Shown: positions 7,380 through 16,315, counted from the first letter of the stretch. The stretch is DNA of 64,000 bases from Tenacibaculum pacificus (GCF_027941775.1 NZ_CP115917.1:602001-666000), one strand, 5' to 3'. The notes: generated by a model from the sequence alone, not told the origin. Translations and numbers: made by a program.

Positions 7380-8205
7380 ATGATGACTATTAATTGCAAA
7401 GGAAATTTAATTGACCTCACGACTCCTAAAGTAATGGGGATTTTAAATGTAACTCCCGATTCTTTTTTTGATGGCGGAAAGTATAAAAATGAAAATGATA
7501 TTCTTAGTCAAACAGCTAAGATGCTAAATGATGGCGCTACTTTTATTGATATAGGCGCATATTCTTCAAAACCAGGAGCAAAAGAGGTATCCGAAGCAGA
7601 AGAAATCCAACGAATTATACCTGTAATAGAACTATTAGTACGTAATTTTCCTGAGATAATTATTTCTGTAGATTCTTTTAGAAGTGAAGTTGTAAAACAA
7701 TCAATAGAAGCAGGAGCTGCACTTGTAAATGATATTTCTGGTGGAGTTTTAGACGCCAATATGTTTGATGTTGTTGCTAAATTACAAGTGCCTTATATTA
7801 TGATGCACATGCAAGGAACGCCTCAAAATATGCAATTAAATCCTATTTATGATGATGTAGTAAAAGAAGTAATTTTATTTTTCGCATCACAATTAGTTAA
7901 ACTTCGTGAATTAAAAGTAAACGATGTTATTATTGATGTAGGTTTTGGATTTGGAAAAACTACCGAACATAATTATGAATTATTAAAAAAATTATCATTG
8001 TTCGAAAGTTTAGAAGTGCCTATTTTAACTGGCGTTTCTAGAAAATCGATGTTATATAAATTATTAGATATTTCACCACAAAAAGCATTAAACGCAACAA
8101 CCGTGGCAAATACAATCGCTTTGTTAAATGGAACGAGTATTTTAAGAGTTCAATGATGTAAAAGAGGCTGTAGAAGCAGTGAAAATTGTAAATCAGTTAT
8201 CATAA
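7380..8205 (+). CDS. folP: Dihydropteroate synthase, frameshifted near the C-terminus
   Basis: Dihydropteroate synthase joins p-aminobenzoate to hydroxymethyl-dihydropterin diphosphate in folate synthesis. Family motifs are intact: MGILNVTPDSFFDGG, DIGAYSSKPGA, SVDSF, NDISGG, MHMQGTPQNMQ, DVGFGFGKTTEHN and GVSRKS. The open frame ends at a TGA at 8154-8156 after SILRVQ. Removing one A from CAATG at 8151-8155 restores RVHDVKEAVEAVKIVNQLS and a normal stop at 8203-8205. The lost part contains the family's R-x-H motif (Arg and His contact the pterin diphosphate), so a protein ending at 8156 would probably be inactive. The span has 3n+1 bases, consistent with one inserted base. As folP is usually essential, a sequencing error is likely. 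Confidence 0.93.
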
Positions 8206-8239
8206 AATGATTGAATTTACTAAAAAACCAATGTAATTA

Positions 8240-9022
8240 ATGAACTTAGATTTTATTGATTTTTCGTTTCTTGATTTGCTAGATATTATTTTAGTAGCTG
8301 TCTTATTGTATTATATCTATAAATTATTAAAAGGAACTGTTGCTATAAATATTGTAATTGGTATCACCTTTATTTTTCTAATTTGGAAAGTAACTCAAGC
8401 GCTTAATATGGAAATGTTGAGTGGTATTTTAGGATATTTATTATCAGGAGGAGTTATCGCTTTGATTATTGTTTTTCAGCAAGAAATTAGAAAATTTTTA
8501 TTGATGATAGGGACAACTAACTTTTCTGCTAAAAGAAATTTTTTAAATCAGTTAAAATTTATGGAAAGTGAAATTAACACTGAAATAGATATTGAAACTA
8601 TTTTAAAAGCTTGTATTTCTATGGCTAAAACAAAAACAGGAGCATTATTAGTTATTGAAAAAACAAATAATCTTGATTTTTTAGTTAATACAGGTGATAA
8701 AATGAATGCTTCAGTAAACGAAGCTATTTTAGAAAGTATTTTTTATAAAAATAGTCCACTTCACGATGGAGCAACAGTTATTAGAGATAATTTTATTGTA
8801 GCAACCCGTGTAATTTTACCCGTTTCTACAAGTACTAAATTACCTGCGCGTTTTGGATTAAGACACAGAGCTGCAATTGGAGTTACAGAAAAAACAGATG
8901 CTATCTGTTTATTAGTTTCAGAAGAAACAGGAGAAATATCTTATATAAATAATGGTGAATTTGTGTTGTATAAAACGTTAGAAGATTTACTAAAAAAATT
9001 ACAAAATGATTTAACACCATAA
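8240..9022 (+). CDS. cdaA: Diadenylate cyclase (c-di-AMP synthase), CdaA type
   Basis: 260 residues, normal for CdaA, which makes cyclic di-AMP from two ATP at the membrane. Three N-terminal membrane helices (about 12-30, 33-53, 58-80) precede the DisA_N/DAC domain. The catalytic motifs are intact: HDGA at 175-178 and RHRAA at 208-212 within LPARFGLRHRAAIGV. The second messenger controls K+ and osmolyte balance in many bacteria; a K+ channel lies in this window at 57 kb but is not linked by sequence. The gene is 34 bases after the restored end of folP, as in other flavobacteria, and ends at a strong terminator. Confidence 0.96.
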   Translation: MNLDFIDFSFLDLLDIILVAVLLYYIYKLLKGTVAINIVIGITFIFLIWKVTQALNMEMLSGILGYLLSGGVIALIIVFQQEIRKFLLMIGTTNFSAKRNFLNQLKFMESEINTEIDIETILKACISMAKTKTGALLVIEKTNNLDFLVNTGDKMNASVNEAILESIFYKNSPLHDGATVIRDNFIVATRVILPVSTSTKLPARFGLRHRAAIGVTEKTDAICLLVSEETGEISYINNGEFVLYKTLEDLLKKLQNDLTP

Positions 9023-9048
9023 AAAAAGCTCGCAATTGCGAGCTTTTT
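9023..9048. terminator. Bidirectional terminator
   Basis: Perfect 26-base palindrome (AAAAAGCTCGCAA and its complement) between the convergent cdaA and 11-mer lipoprotein genes. Confidence 0.88.
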
Positions 9049-9069
9049 AACTTTTATGAAAATCTAAAA

Positions 9070-9558
9070 TTATTTAGCAGGAGCCATTTTAGATTGAATA
9101 GCGCTAATTACACTATTAAATTTCTTTGCGCTTTCAGCGTCTAAAGAAGAAACAATTTCTTTTCCTTTAGCAGCTAATTCAAGACCTTTTTTAGCTAATG
9201 GAGCACTTTTTAAAACATCACCTTTAGCAGCGATATAATCGTTTGCATAAGAAGCATAGTTATTTAAGTATTCAGAAACTTTAGGATCTTTAAATGCAGG
9301 AATAGAAACTCCAGCAAGTTTAGATTTTACAGCTTCAGTAGCAGTATTAACCGCGTTAGTTGCAGCACTTGTAGTAGCGTCAACAGCTTTAGTTGCAGCA
9401 TTAGTAGTAGCATCAACAGCTTTAGTTGCAGCATTAGTAGTAGCATCAGCAGCTTTAGCAGCAGCTTCAACAGTTGCATCTTTAGCTTCTTTAGCTTTCT
9501 TACAAGAAGTTGCTAATAAAGCACCAGCAACGCACATAGTTAAAATTACTTTTTTCAT
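9070..9558 (-). CDS. Lipoprotein with tandem 11-residue amphipathic repeats
   Basis: 162 residues. The lipoprotein signal ends ALLATSC with Cys19 as the lipid anchor, followed by KK. Residues 27-70 are four 11-residue repeats of the form DATTNAATKAV (the first is DATVEAAAKAA), continuing in degenerate form to about residue 81. The rest (PAFKDPKVSEYLNNYASYANDYIAAKGD...) is helical. The 11-residue period resembles LEA and apolipoprotein-like amphipathic helices that lie on membranes; a stress or envelope role is inference only. It is monocistronic with its own strong promoter (9593-9623). Confidence 0.85.
   Translation of the reverse strand: MKKVILTMCVAGALLATSCKKAKEAKDATVEAAAKAADATTNAATKAVDATTNAATKAVDATTSAATNAVNTATEAVKSKLAGVSIPAFKDPKVSEYLNNYASYANDYIAAKGDVLKSAPLAKKGLELAAKGKEIVSSLDAESAKKFNSVISAIQSKMAPAK
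9349..9480 (-). repeat. 33-bp tandem repeat, about 4 copies, inside the lipoprotein gene
   Basis: Four consecutive 33-base units encode the 11-residue DATTNAATKAV repeat. The two middle units are nearly identical at the DNA level, so copy number could change by slippage without breaking the frame. Confidence 0.85.
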
Positions 9559-9592
9559 CGTTTTATGATTTTTAGTTTATAGATTGATAGGA

Positions 9593-9623
9593 CAAATGTA
9601 TTCTATTGTGCTTTGTAAACAAA
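9593..9623 (-). promoter_or_regulatory. Bacteroidota-type promoter of the 11-mer lipoprotein gene
   Basis: On the minus strand TTTG (9623-9620), a 19-base spacer, then TACATTTG (9600-9593): an excellent match to the family consensus. The start codon is about 35 bases downstream. Confidence 0.8.
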
Positions 9624-9627
9624 CTAA

Positions 9628-11394
9628 TTACGAAGTAATTTCAGTCTTAAATTGTTTTTTATATAAGTTTTTATAATAGCCTTCTTTTTTATTTAATAGT
9701 TCGGCATGATTTCCTTTTTCAACAATCTCACCTTTATCCATTACAATAATGGTATCTGCTTTTTTTATAGTTGCTAATCTATGCGCAATTACTATTGATG
9801 TTCGGTTTTTTGTGATTTTATCAGTAGCGTATTGAATCATTTTTTCGGAATTTGTATCAACAGAAGAAGTTGCTTCATCTAAAATTAAAATACTTGGTTT
9901 ACTAACATAAGCACGTAAAAATGCAATTAATTGTCTTTGTCCTGATGATAACATTCCTCCACGTTCTTTAACATTATAAGAATAATCATTAGGTAAACTC
10001 ATAATAAAATCATGAATACCAATTTGTTTTGCAGCTTCTTTTACTTCATCCAAAGTAATATGTTTACTTTTTAAAGATATATTATTGAAAATAGTATCAG
10101 AAAATAAAAATACATCTTGTAAGACAACGGCAATTTTTTCACGTAAAGAATTAATTTCATAGTCTTGAACAGGAACATTATCTAAGCAAATAGTACCGCT
10201 ATCTATTTCGTAAAAACGATTTATTAAATTGATAATAGTAGATTTTCCTGCTCCAGTAGCACCAACAATGGCAATTGTTTCTCCTTTTTGAACATCAAAA
10301 GAAATTCCTTTTAAAATTTCTTCTCCTTTAATATAACTGAAACGAACATCTTTAAAAGAAATATTTCCTTCTAAAGTATTTGTAGTAATTGTTCCGCTTT
10401 TGGTGATTGAACTTTTGGTATCAATAATATCAAAAACACGTTCTCCAGCTACAATTCCCATTTGTAGTTGATTAAATTTATCTGCAATTTGACGTAGTGG
10501 TCTAAATAGCATTTGTGCCATTTTTATAAAACCAATAATTGCACCAACCGATACTGCGTTATCTGCAATAACTTGTAATCCGCCATACCAAACAATTAAA
10601 CCAATAGCTATTGACGATAATATTTCGGCAATTGGAAAAAAGATAGAGTAGTACCAAACAGTTTTTATGTAGGCTTTTTTATGTTTATCGTTGATGCCAA
10701 CAAAGTTTTGATACTCTATTTTTTCTCGATTAAAAAGCTGTACAATTTTCATTCCTGTAACTCTTTCTTGAACAAATCCGTTGAGGTTTGCTACTTGATT
10801 TCGTACATCCTGAAAAGTTGATTTAATGGCTATTTGAAATAATTTTGTTGCATAAATTAAAATTGGTAAAGTTGCCAATGCAATAAGTGCTAACCTCCAA
10901 TTGGTGTATAGCATTACAGCTATAACAACAATCATTTTTAAAATATCGCTAATAATCATAAAAACACCTTGCGAAAAGAAATTGGCAATTGTTTCAATAT
11001 CTGAAACAACACGAGTAACTAATTTTCCTACGGATGAATTATCAAAATAACTCATTTTAAAAGATAAAATCTTTCTAAATGTTTTACTTCGGATGTCTCT
11101 AATAACGTGTTGTCCTACCCAATTTGCGTTGTAAATAAAGCTAAATTGAAATAATACTTGCACCAATAAAGTGATTAACATGGCAATTGTATAATACAAT
11201 AATCGAGTTAAATCTTTATGAGTTGTAAAATCATCGATAGCTTTCATTAAAATAACAGGGCTCAATACTGCAAATATTGCTAAAAGTATGGTAGAGCTTG
11301 CTGCTATAATAAATCGTGTACGATACTGTTTTGCAAAACTCATAAGTCTTACAAAAATTTTAATGTCAAATGCTTTTCCTGTTGTTTTGCTCAC
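9628..11394 (-). CDS. ABC exporter, fused permease/ATPase (MsbA/MDR type)
   Basis: 588 residues, the half-transporter layout: six membrane helices in about residues 20-320 and a C-terminal ATPase. The nucleotide-binding domain has Walker A GATGAGKST, the Q-loop VLQDVFLFSD, signature LSSGQRQ, Walker B ILILDEATSSVD and the switch His in VIAHRLATI. It likely works as a homodimer exporting lipid or drug-like substrates; the substrate cannot be deduced. The start is a GTG (11394-11392) sharing one base with the stop of truA (TAGTG), so it is translated just after truA. The next ATG inside the gene (MSFAKQYRTRF) would drop 17 residues ahead of the first helix and is less likely. Confidence 0.93.
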   Translation of the reverse strand: MSKTTGKAFDIKIFVRLMSFAKQYRTRFIIAASSTILLAIFAVLSPVILMKAIDDFTTHKDLTRLLYYTIAMLITLLVQVLFQFSFIYNANWVGQHVIRDIRSKTFRKILSFKMSYFDNSSVGKLVTRVVSDIETIANFFSQGVFMIISDILKMIVVIAVMLYTNWRLALIALATLPILIYATKLFQIAIKSTFQDVRNQVANLNGFVQERVTGMKIVQLFNREKIEYQNFVGINDKHKKAYIKTVWYYSIFFPIAEILSSIAIGLIVWYGGLQVIADNAVSVGAIIGFIKMAQMLFRPLRQIADKFNQLQMGIVAGERVFDIIDTKSSITKSGTITTNTLEGNISFKDVRFSYIKGEEILKGISFDVQKGETIAIVGATGAGKSTIINLINRFYEIDSGTICLDNVPVQDYEINSLREKIAVVLQDVFLFSDTIFNNISLKSKHITLDEVKEAAKQIGIHDFIMSLPNDYSYNVKERGGMLSSGQRQLIAFLRAYVSKPSILILDEATSSVDTNSEKMIQYATDKITKNRTSIVIAHRLATIKKADTIIVMDKGEIVEKGNHAELLNKKEGYYKNLYKKQFKTEITS

Positions 11395-12128
11395 TATATA
11401 TAGGGGTATGCTACTTTTGTTAAAAATAATCCTTTTGCGGGAACTGATGTTCCTGCGTTACTTCGATTTTTACTTTCTATAATTTTATTAAAATCATCAA
11501 TAGTTGTTTTACCGATGCCGATATCAATTAAAGTACCAACAATAGCACGAACCATATTTCTTAAAAATCGATTTGCGCTAATATGAAACGTTAATTCATT
11601 TCCATTTAATTCCCAAACGGCATTGGTAACATCACAATTAAAAGTATGTACATCTGATTTTACCTTTGAAAAACACTCAAAATCTTCATGTTCATATAAA
11701 ATTGCTGCGGCTTTATTCATCAAGTCAATATCCAATTTCTGATTATATAATTGCCAAGAGGTATCTAATGAAAACGGATTTCTACCAAGCCAAATTTTAT
11801 ATTCATAACTTCTGCTACTTGCATCAAAACGAGTATGTGCATCATCATGCACTAATTTACAGTTAAAAATAACAATATCATCAGGTAAAAGCGCATTTAA
11901 TCTGAAAGCAAATTTTTGAGTTAAAACGGCATCTGTATCAAAATGCGCAAACATTTGCGATGCATGTACGCCTGCATCCGTTCTTCCAGCGCCTGTAATA
12001 CTGATGTTTTGTCTTAAAACAGTGCTAATTGCCTTGTTTATTTTTTCTTGTACCGAAACTGCATCAGGTTGTATTTGCCAACCATGATAATTTTTTCCTT
12101 TATACGCTAATTCAATAAAATATCTCAA
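11394..12128 (-). CDS. truA: tRNA pseudouridine(38-40) synthase
   Basis: 244 residues, normal for TruA, which converts U38-U40 in the anticodon arm of many tRNAs to pseudouridine. The catalytic Asp51 lies in GAGRTDAGVHA; RNA-binding segments YHGWQIQP near the N-terminus and ANRFLRNMVRAIVGTLIDIG near the C-terminus are intact. The gene overlaps the ABC exporter by one base and is the first of the two-gene unit. Confidence 0.96.
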   Translation of the reverse strand: MRYFIELAYKGKNYHGWQIQPDAVSVQEKINKAISTVLRQNISITGAGRTDAGVHASQMFAHFDTDAVLTQKFAFRLNALLPDDIVIFNCKLVHDDAHTRFDASSRSYEYKIWLGRNPFSLDTSWQLYNQKLDIDLMNKAAAILYEHEDFECFSKVKSDVHTFNCDVTNAVWELNGNELTFHISANRFLRNMVRAIVGTLIDIGIGKTTIDDFNKIIESKNRSNAGTSVPAKGLFLTKVAYPYI

Positions 12129-12230
12129 AAAACCACAAAATTTAAGTTGCTAAATTATGAAATAATAGATGGACTTGTTAAGGCTAATTCAATAAATATC
12201 TACAGAAATTTTCTTTTAGATAATAATTTT

Positions 12231-12314
12231 TTGAAGCAATTTCCCGCTTTCCGCACTCGCTTTTTTTATTTTTCAAAAGAAAAAAATAAAAAAGAGCTCA
12301 AACAATTGCTTCAA
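12231..12314. repeat. REP-like hairpin repeat, copy A
   Basis: An imperfect long hairpin flanked by an exact 11-bp inverted repeat (TTGAAGCAATT at 12231-12241, AATTGCTTCAA at 12304-12314). The core, ACTCGCTTTTTTTATTTTT ... AAAAAAGAGCTCAAACAA, is shared with copy B near 24.2 kb. It lies between the divergent truA and phosphoesterase genes. A 67-codon frame crossing it is not a convincing gene. Confidence 0.7.
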
Positions 12315-12397
12315 TCGGGGCTAGGCATTATTACTAATTTTGATAATTAGAAAAAGAAACTAAAACTTTTTAAAGAATTGATTAATTTAGCGATAAT

Positions 12398-12892
12398 ATG
12401 AAAAAAATACTTTTACTTTCTGACACTCATAGTTACATCGACGATCAAATATTAAAATTTGTAAAACAAGCCGATGAGGTTTGGCATGCCGGTGATATTG
12501 GTAATTTAAAAGTTACTGATACCATAAAAGAATACAAACCTTTACGATGCGTTTACGGTAATATTGACGATAATAATGCCAGAGCAGAATTTCCGTTAGA
12601 TAATAAATTTATCGTTGAAGGTGTTTCAGTTTGGATTACGCATATAGGCGGTTATCCGAATGCTTATAAACCTAGAGTGAGGGAGGAGTTACAGAAAAAA
12701 TCACCAAAAATATTTATTAGTGGTCATTCACATATTTTAAAAGTACAATACGATCAGAAATTTAATTTATTGCATTTAAATCCAGGAGCAGCAGGAAAAC
12801 ATGGTTTTCATAAAGTAAGAACGATGTTGCGTTTCGAATTAAATAAAGGAGAAATAACAAAAATGGAAGTTATAGAATTAGCTAAACGCTAA
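12398..12892 (+). CDS. Metallophosphoesterase (YfcE/MJ0936 family)
   Basis: 164 residues, the size of the small YfcE/MJ0936 phosphodiesterases. All five metal-binding blocks are visible: SDTH (8-11), HAGDIGN, YGNIDD, THIGG and SGHSHI. These enzymes use Mn2+ or Ni2+ to cleave phosphodiesters; the natural substrate is generally unknown. It is a single gene, convergent with the histidine kinase gene whose stop lies 5 bases away. Confidence 0.93.
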   Translation: MKKILLLSDTHSYIDDQILKFVKQADEVWHAGDIGNLKVTDTIKEYKPLRCVYGNIDDNNARAEFPLDNKFIVEGVSVWITHIGGYPNAYKPRVREELQKKSPKIFISGHSHILKVQYDQKFNLLHLNPGAAGKHGFHKVRTMLRFELNKGEITKMEVIELAKR

Positions 12893-12897
12893 CTTAT

Positions 12898-14715
12898 TTA
12901 TGAAAAATTAAATGTTTCTTTATCTTGAACAGGTACAATGATATTTATTTTTGTGCCTTTATTTTTTTCGGATTTAATAGAAAATGTGCCTTTCATCATT
13001 TCAATTCTTGCAGCTATTTGTTTTAAACCGATACCATTATTAATATTACATGATTTGGTAGAAAATCCAATTCCATCATCATTAACAAAAATAGTTAATT
13101 CTCTATTTTCTTGTTTTATAATTATTTGTGCATATTTAGCTTTACTGTGTTTAAGAATATTATTAGCAAGTTCTTGAATCATATTATATATTTTTATTTC
13201 AAAATCTTGTTTGTATCTATCGATGTTTTTAGTAGAAATGTCAAACCTTAATTGAGAGTTTGAATATTTTTCAACCATATCTTTTACGGCATATTCCAAA
13301 CCAAATTTCAATAAAATAGAAGACACTAATTTATGAGATAAATCTCTAACTTTTTCAGAGGCATCTAATATAATTGCTTGTGTTTTTTCAATTTCTAAAG
13401 GATGATTTCCTTTAAATTGTTTTTTTGTAGCGCTTAAATGCATATTTGCTGACGATAATAAAGCACTTACATTATCGTGTAAAATTTCGGCTATTAGTTT
13501 GCGTTCTGATTCTTTAGCATCTATCGTAGCATTTAGTATTTTTGTTTGTGCTTCCGATTTTAATTTTTCGATACTTCGCTGTTGTTTTAAATATAAATTT
13601 TTCTGACGTAATTTATAGTTATACGTAATAATACATGAAATTATAATGACAAGTAAACTTAAAGCTCCGAATAAAAATGTAGTTTTATTGTCTTTTGCTT
13701 CAATAAGTTTTCGTTGTTCTTTAACTAAGTCTACTTTTTGTTGTTCTAGAGTTTCTTTATGTTTTACGGTTATTTCTTCAACGATACCTCTAACTTCTTT
13801 TTCTCGTTGATTATCTTCAATATCGTATGATAACTCTTGATAATCATAAGCTTTATAATCTTTTAAATTTCGCATAGCCCATGCTAAATTATAGTATAGT
13901 GTAGATTTGTGTTTAACAGCTATAGGACTGTTATTGTTCTTTATTAATTCAATAGCTTCTAAATAGGTTTTTTTAGCTTTTTTGAATTGATTAAGAGATA
14001 AGTATATACTAGCAAGGTTATTTAAAGAACTAGCTTGTTTTATTTTATTATTTCTTTTTTTCTGAATATTAATTGCTTTTATGGCAAAAAACTCAGCTTT
14101 TTCAAAGAGTGAATCTTGTTGATATATATTAGATAAATTAATGTATGAAAGAGCTTTGTGTTTTAAGTTTTCTTCATTTATTAAATTAAAATTTTCTAGT
14201 TTATTATAAAAGAATATAGCAGAATCTTTGTCACTTTTTGTCTTTTCTTTAGAAGATCTATTGCTATAGATTTTTAGATAAGCACTTCCTATTCTTAGAT
14301 AAATTTTTATATAAAGAGTTTCTGTGTTTATAGTATTATTTTCTTTAGAAAAAGAGTGATTTTTTTTATTAAGAAAATGTAATGCTATTTTATAATACTC
14401 TAATGACTTTTTGTAATTGTTTGTTTTATTATATATATCTGCTATTAATCTAGCAGATAAGTGAGCTAGTTTATTATTTTCCTTACTTAGTTCAAATAAT
14501 AAAAAACTCTTTTTTAAAGAAGAAACATATTCTCCTTTTTTATACTTTTTTAATATATTTTGATACTTATTTTTTAAGATAGAATCATTTTGAATAATAG
14601 AGATCTGTTCTAAATCATATTTATTAATATTAGCAACTATATCACAAGAAATAAAAAAAATTAACCAAATGATTAATAATTTTATCTTTTGATTAATTTT
14701 AATATGTTTTTTCAC
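12898..14715 (-). CDS. TPR-containing sensor histidine kinase (HisKA_3 / NarL-partner type)
   Basis: 605 residues. An N-terminal signal/anchor (about 9-28) is followed by a periplasmic tetratricopeptide-repeat domain (about 45-295, with pairs such as YINLSNIYQQDSLFEKAEFFAIKAI), a coiled segment, one membrane helix (about 346-366), and the kinase core. The phospho-acceptor is His413 in KLIAEILHDNVSALL. The ATPase has an N-box at 513-526 (IQELANNILKHSKA), VNDDGIGF at 544-551 and GIGLKQI at 561-567. The cognate regulator is almost certainly the LuxR-type regulator at 15671-16315. The signal sensed through the TPR domain is unknown. Its stop lies 5 bases from the convergent phosphoesterase gene. 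Confidence 0.92.
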   Translation of the reverse strand: MKKHIKINQKIKLLIIWLIFFISCDIVANINKYDLEQISIIQNDSILKNKYQNILKKYKKGEYVSSLKKSFLLFELSKENNKLAHLSARLIADIYNKTNNYKKSLEYYKIALHFLNKKNHSFSKENNTINTETLYIKIYLRIGSAYLKIYSNRSSKEKTKSDKDSAIFFYNKLENFNLINEENLKHKALSYINLSNIYQQDSLFEKAEFFAIKAINIQKKRNNKIKQASSLNNLASIYLSLNQFKKAKKTYLEAIELIKNNNSPIAVKHKSTLYYNLAWAMRNLKDYKAYDYQELSYDIEDNQREKEVRGIVEEITVKHKETLEQQKVDLVKEQRKLIEAKDNKTTFLFGALSLLVIIISCIITYNYKLRQKNLYLKQQRSIEKLKSEAQTKILNATIDAKESERKLIAEILHDNVSALLSSANMHLSATKKQFKGNHPLEIEKTQAIILDASEKVRDLSHKLVSSILLKFGLEYAVKDMVEKYSNSQLRFDISTKNIDRYKQDFEIKIYNMIQELANNILKHSKAKYAQIIIKQENRELTIFVNDDGIGFSTKSCNINNGIGLKQIAARIEMMKGTFSIKSEKNKGTKINIIVPVQDKETFNFS

Positions 14716-14767
14716 TTGAAAAATAATTTAATAGCTAGCTCAAAAATAATTATTTTAGATGATATAA

Positions 14768-15442
14768 CTACTCTTCTCCAGTTTCAATTATAAGTCTTGG
14801 TTTTCTTCTATGAGGAGGAGGGTCACCTTCTTCTCCTCTTCCAGCATGTGTATAATTTACAAAATCTATTCTTAATGAATTATCTTCAGACAAAGTAATA
14901 GTTTCTGAAAAGTCTAGTTGCTTAGTTCTTCCTTTAGATAAATGTACTTCATAGGTTTCTATAGCTTCATTATAACTAAATTCAGTAGTTATATTTTTAT
15001 TTACTTTAAAATTAAGTAAATAAGTACCATTACTGTTTTCAGTTACGCTATATGAGTTTAAAAATTCAGTTACACCACCTTTAGCAAAGGTAATATTATC
15101 ATCTTTAATAGATATTTTTTTACGTTCTCCTTTATTAGTATCTAAAAAACCAATAATTAATTGATTATTTTCTGTAATAAAGTTATTTGTATATTTCTTT
15201 GCTGTTTTGCGATTTACTTCTGATAAAATAATTTCATTTGAATTATCAGTATTTTTAACAGTATTTACAACTGTATTAGTTGTTGTATTTAAATCGATAG
15301 AATAAGCACCGTTTACATCTCTTTTAACGGTGTACGATTCTAATAATTTCTGTTGTGGTGTATTTGTTACTTCTGTTTCGTTAGAAGAACACGATGCGAA
15401 AAATAAGCTTAAAGCTAATAAAATAGGGATTGCTTTTGTCAT
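14768..15442 (-). CDS. Lipoprotein of unknown function in two-component cluster
   Basis: 224 residues. The signal ends LSLFFASCSSNE with Cys18 as the lipidation site. The mature protein has two internally similar beta-rich halves, each of the form SY(T/S)V...G-x-Y-x-(I/L)(D/N)(L/F)-N ... FAKGG or N-x-x-I-x-x-L-S, suggesting a duplicated small beta domain; the C-terminus is very acidic and basic (RGEEGDPPPHRRKPRL). No known family recognised. It lies 52 bases ahead of the histidine kinase on the same strand and after the regulator gene, so it may be a sensor accessory or a target of the system (inference). Confidence 0.75.
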   Translation of the reverse strand: MTKAIPILLALSLFFASCSSNETEVTNTPQQKLLESYTVKRDVNGAYSIDLNTTTNTVVNTVKNTDNSNEIILSEVNRKTAKKYTNNFITENNQLIIGFLDTNKGERKKISIKDDNITFAKGGVTEFLNSYSVTENSNGTYLLNFKVNKNITTEFSYNEAIETYEVHLSKGRTKQLDFSETITLSEDNSLRIDFVNYTHAGRGEEGDPPPHRRKPRLIIETGEE

Positions 15443-15670
15443 AGTTTAATATTTAGTTGTTTTTTATAAACAAAGACGATGTACCAAAATAGACACTATT
15501 TGGGGGAGTTTTTTTCGAAAACAAAATGAAGAGGTTTTCTATTTACATGTACATCGCCAAGTTTTTTTTAATGAAGTAGTTATTAGCGATGCATATTTAT
15601 AATGAATTATAGATTTCGGGGGATTTTTCTTTATTCTTAAAGAATAAGGACTTGAAGGGTCTCTATAATT

Positions 15671-16315
15671 TTATACAATATTGTTTTTCACAGCGTACAT
15701 CGCTAAACCTACTACGTTTCTTACTTTTAATTTTTTATACAAATTTCTACGATATGATTCAATCGTTTTAACACTAACCGATAGATTTACTGCTATTTCA
15801 GTAGAGCTTTTCTCTAAGGCTATTTGTTTTAATACTTCAGTTTCTCTTTCTGTTAAATCGTTTTTATTTAAATTATTTTCTTTAATTTTAGCATCAGATA
15901 CATATAACTCTAATAATCTACTTTTAACACCATCGCTAAAGTATTGCATACCATTATTAACACTTCTTATAGCATTAATAATATGATCACTAGCATCACT
16001 TTTATCAATAAAACCATTAGCACCTAATAGTATCATTTCCTGAACTAATTTAGGATCACTTAAACTAGAAAGAATTATTGTTTTAATTTTTACATTACGT
16101 GTTTTGAATGTTTTTAAAACATCAATTCCATCCATTTCTGGCATGTTGATATCTAAAACTAATACATCAGCTTTGTTTTTAGTAGACCAATCTACTACCT
16201 GTTTCCCTGTTAAAGAATGACCTTCTATTTCAAAGTCATCTTCTGTATTTAATAAAGCAATCACTCCATCTATTAAGATTTTATGATCATCAGCAATGTG
16301 AACTTTAATTTTCAT
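15671..16315 (-). CDS. LuxR/NarL-family response regulator
   Basis: 214 residues: an N-terminal receiver domain with acidic pocket Asp9-Asp10, phospho-acceptor Asp55 in VLVLDINMPEMDG, Ser83 and Lys105, and a C-terminal LuxR HTH (LTERETEVLKQIALEKSSTEIAVNL... KTIESYRRNLYKKLKVRN). It pairs with the HisKA_3 kinase two genes downstream. The upstream region carries a good TAAATTTG box and two identical 16-bp palindromes plus a weaker third one, which are candidate binding sites for the regulator itself. Confidence 0.95.
   Translation of the reverse strand: MKIKVHIADDHKILIDGVIALLNTEDDFEIEGHSLTGKQVVDWSTKNKADVLVLDINMPEMDGIDVLKTFKTRNVKIKTIILSSLSDPKLVQEMILLGANGFIDKSDASDHIINAIRSVNNGMQYFSDGVKSRLLELYVSDAKIKENNLNKNDLTERETEVLKQIALEKSSTEIAVNLSVSVKTIESYRRNLYKKLKVRNVVGLAMYAVKNNIV

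Noticed and set aside
9349..9480. Short regular repeats as a CRISPR array
   Set aside because: Units are contiguous, in frame and encode the 11-residue repeat; no spacers and no cas genes.
12141..12165. TAAATTTTG before truA as a promoter
   Set aside because: One base too long for TAnnTTTG and no -33 partner.
12147..12350. 67-codon plus-strand frame starting with TTG
   Set aside because: Its second half is the REP-like copy A and its first half lacks a good start or family resemblance; the in-frame ATG alternatives stop at once.
15476..15560. CGATGTAC / GTACATCG inverted repeat and a similar GATGTGTACCAAAA near 16462
   Set aside because: Only 8-9 matching bases in a loose arrangement; could be chance in this region and not clearly tied to a promoter box.
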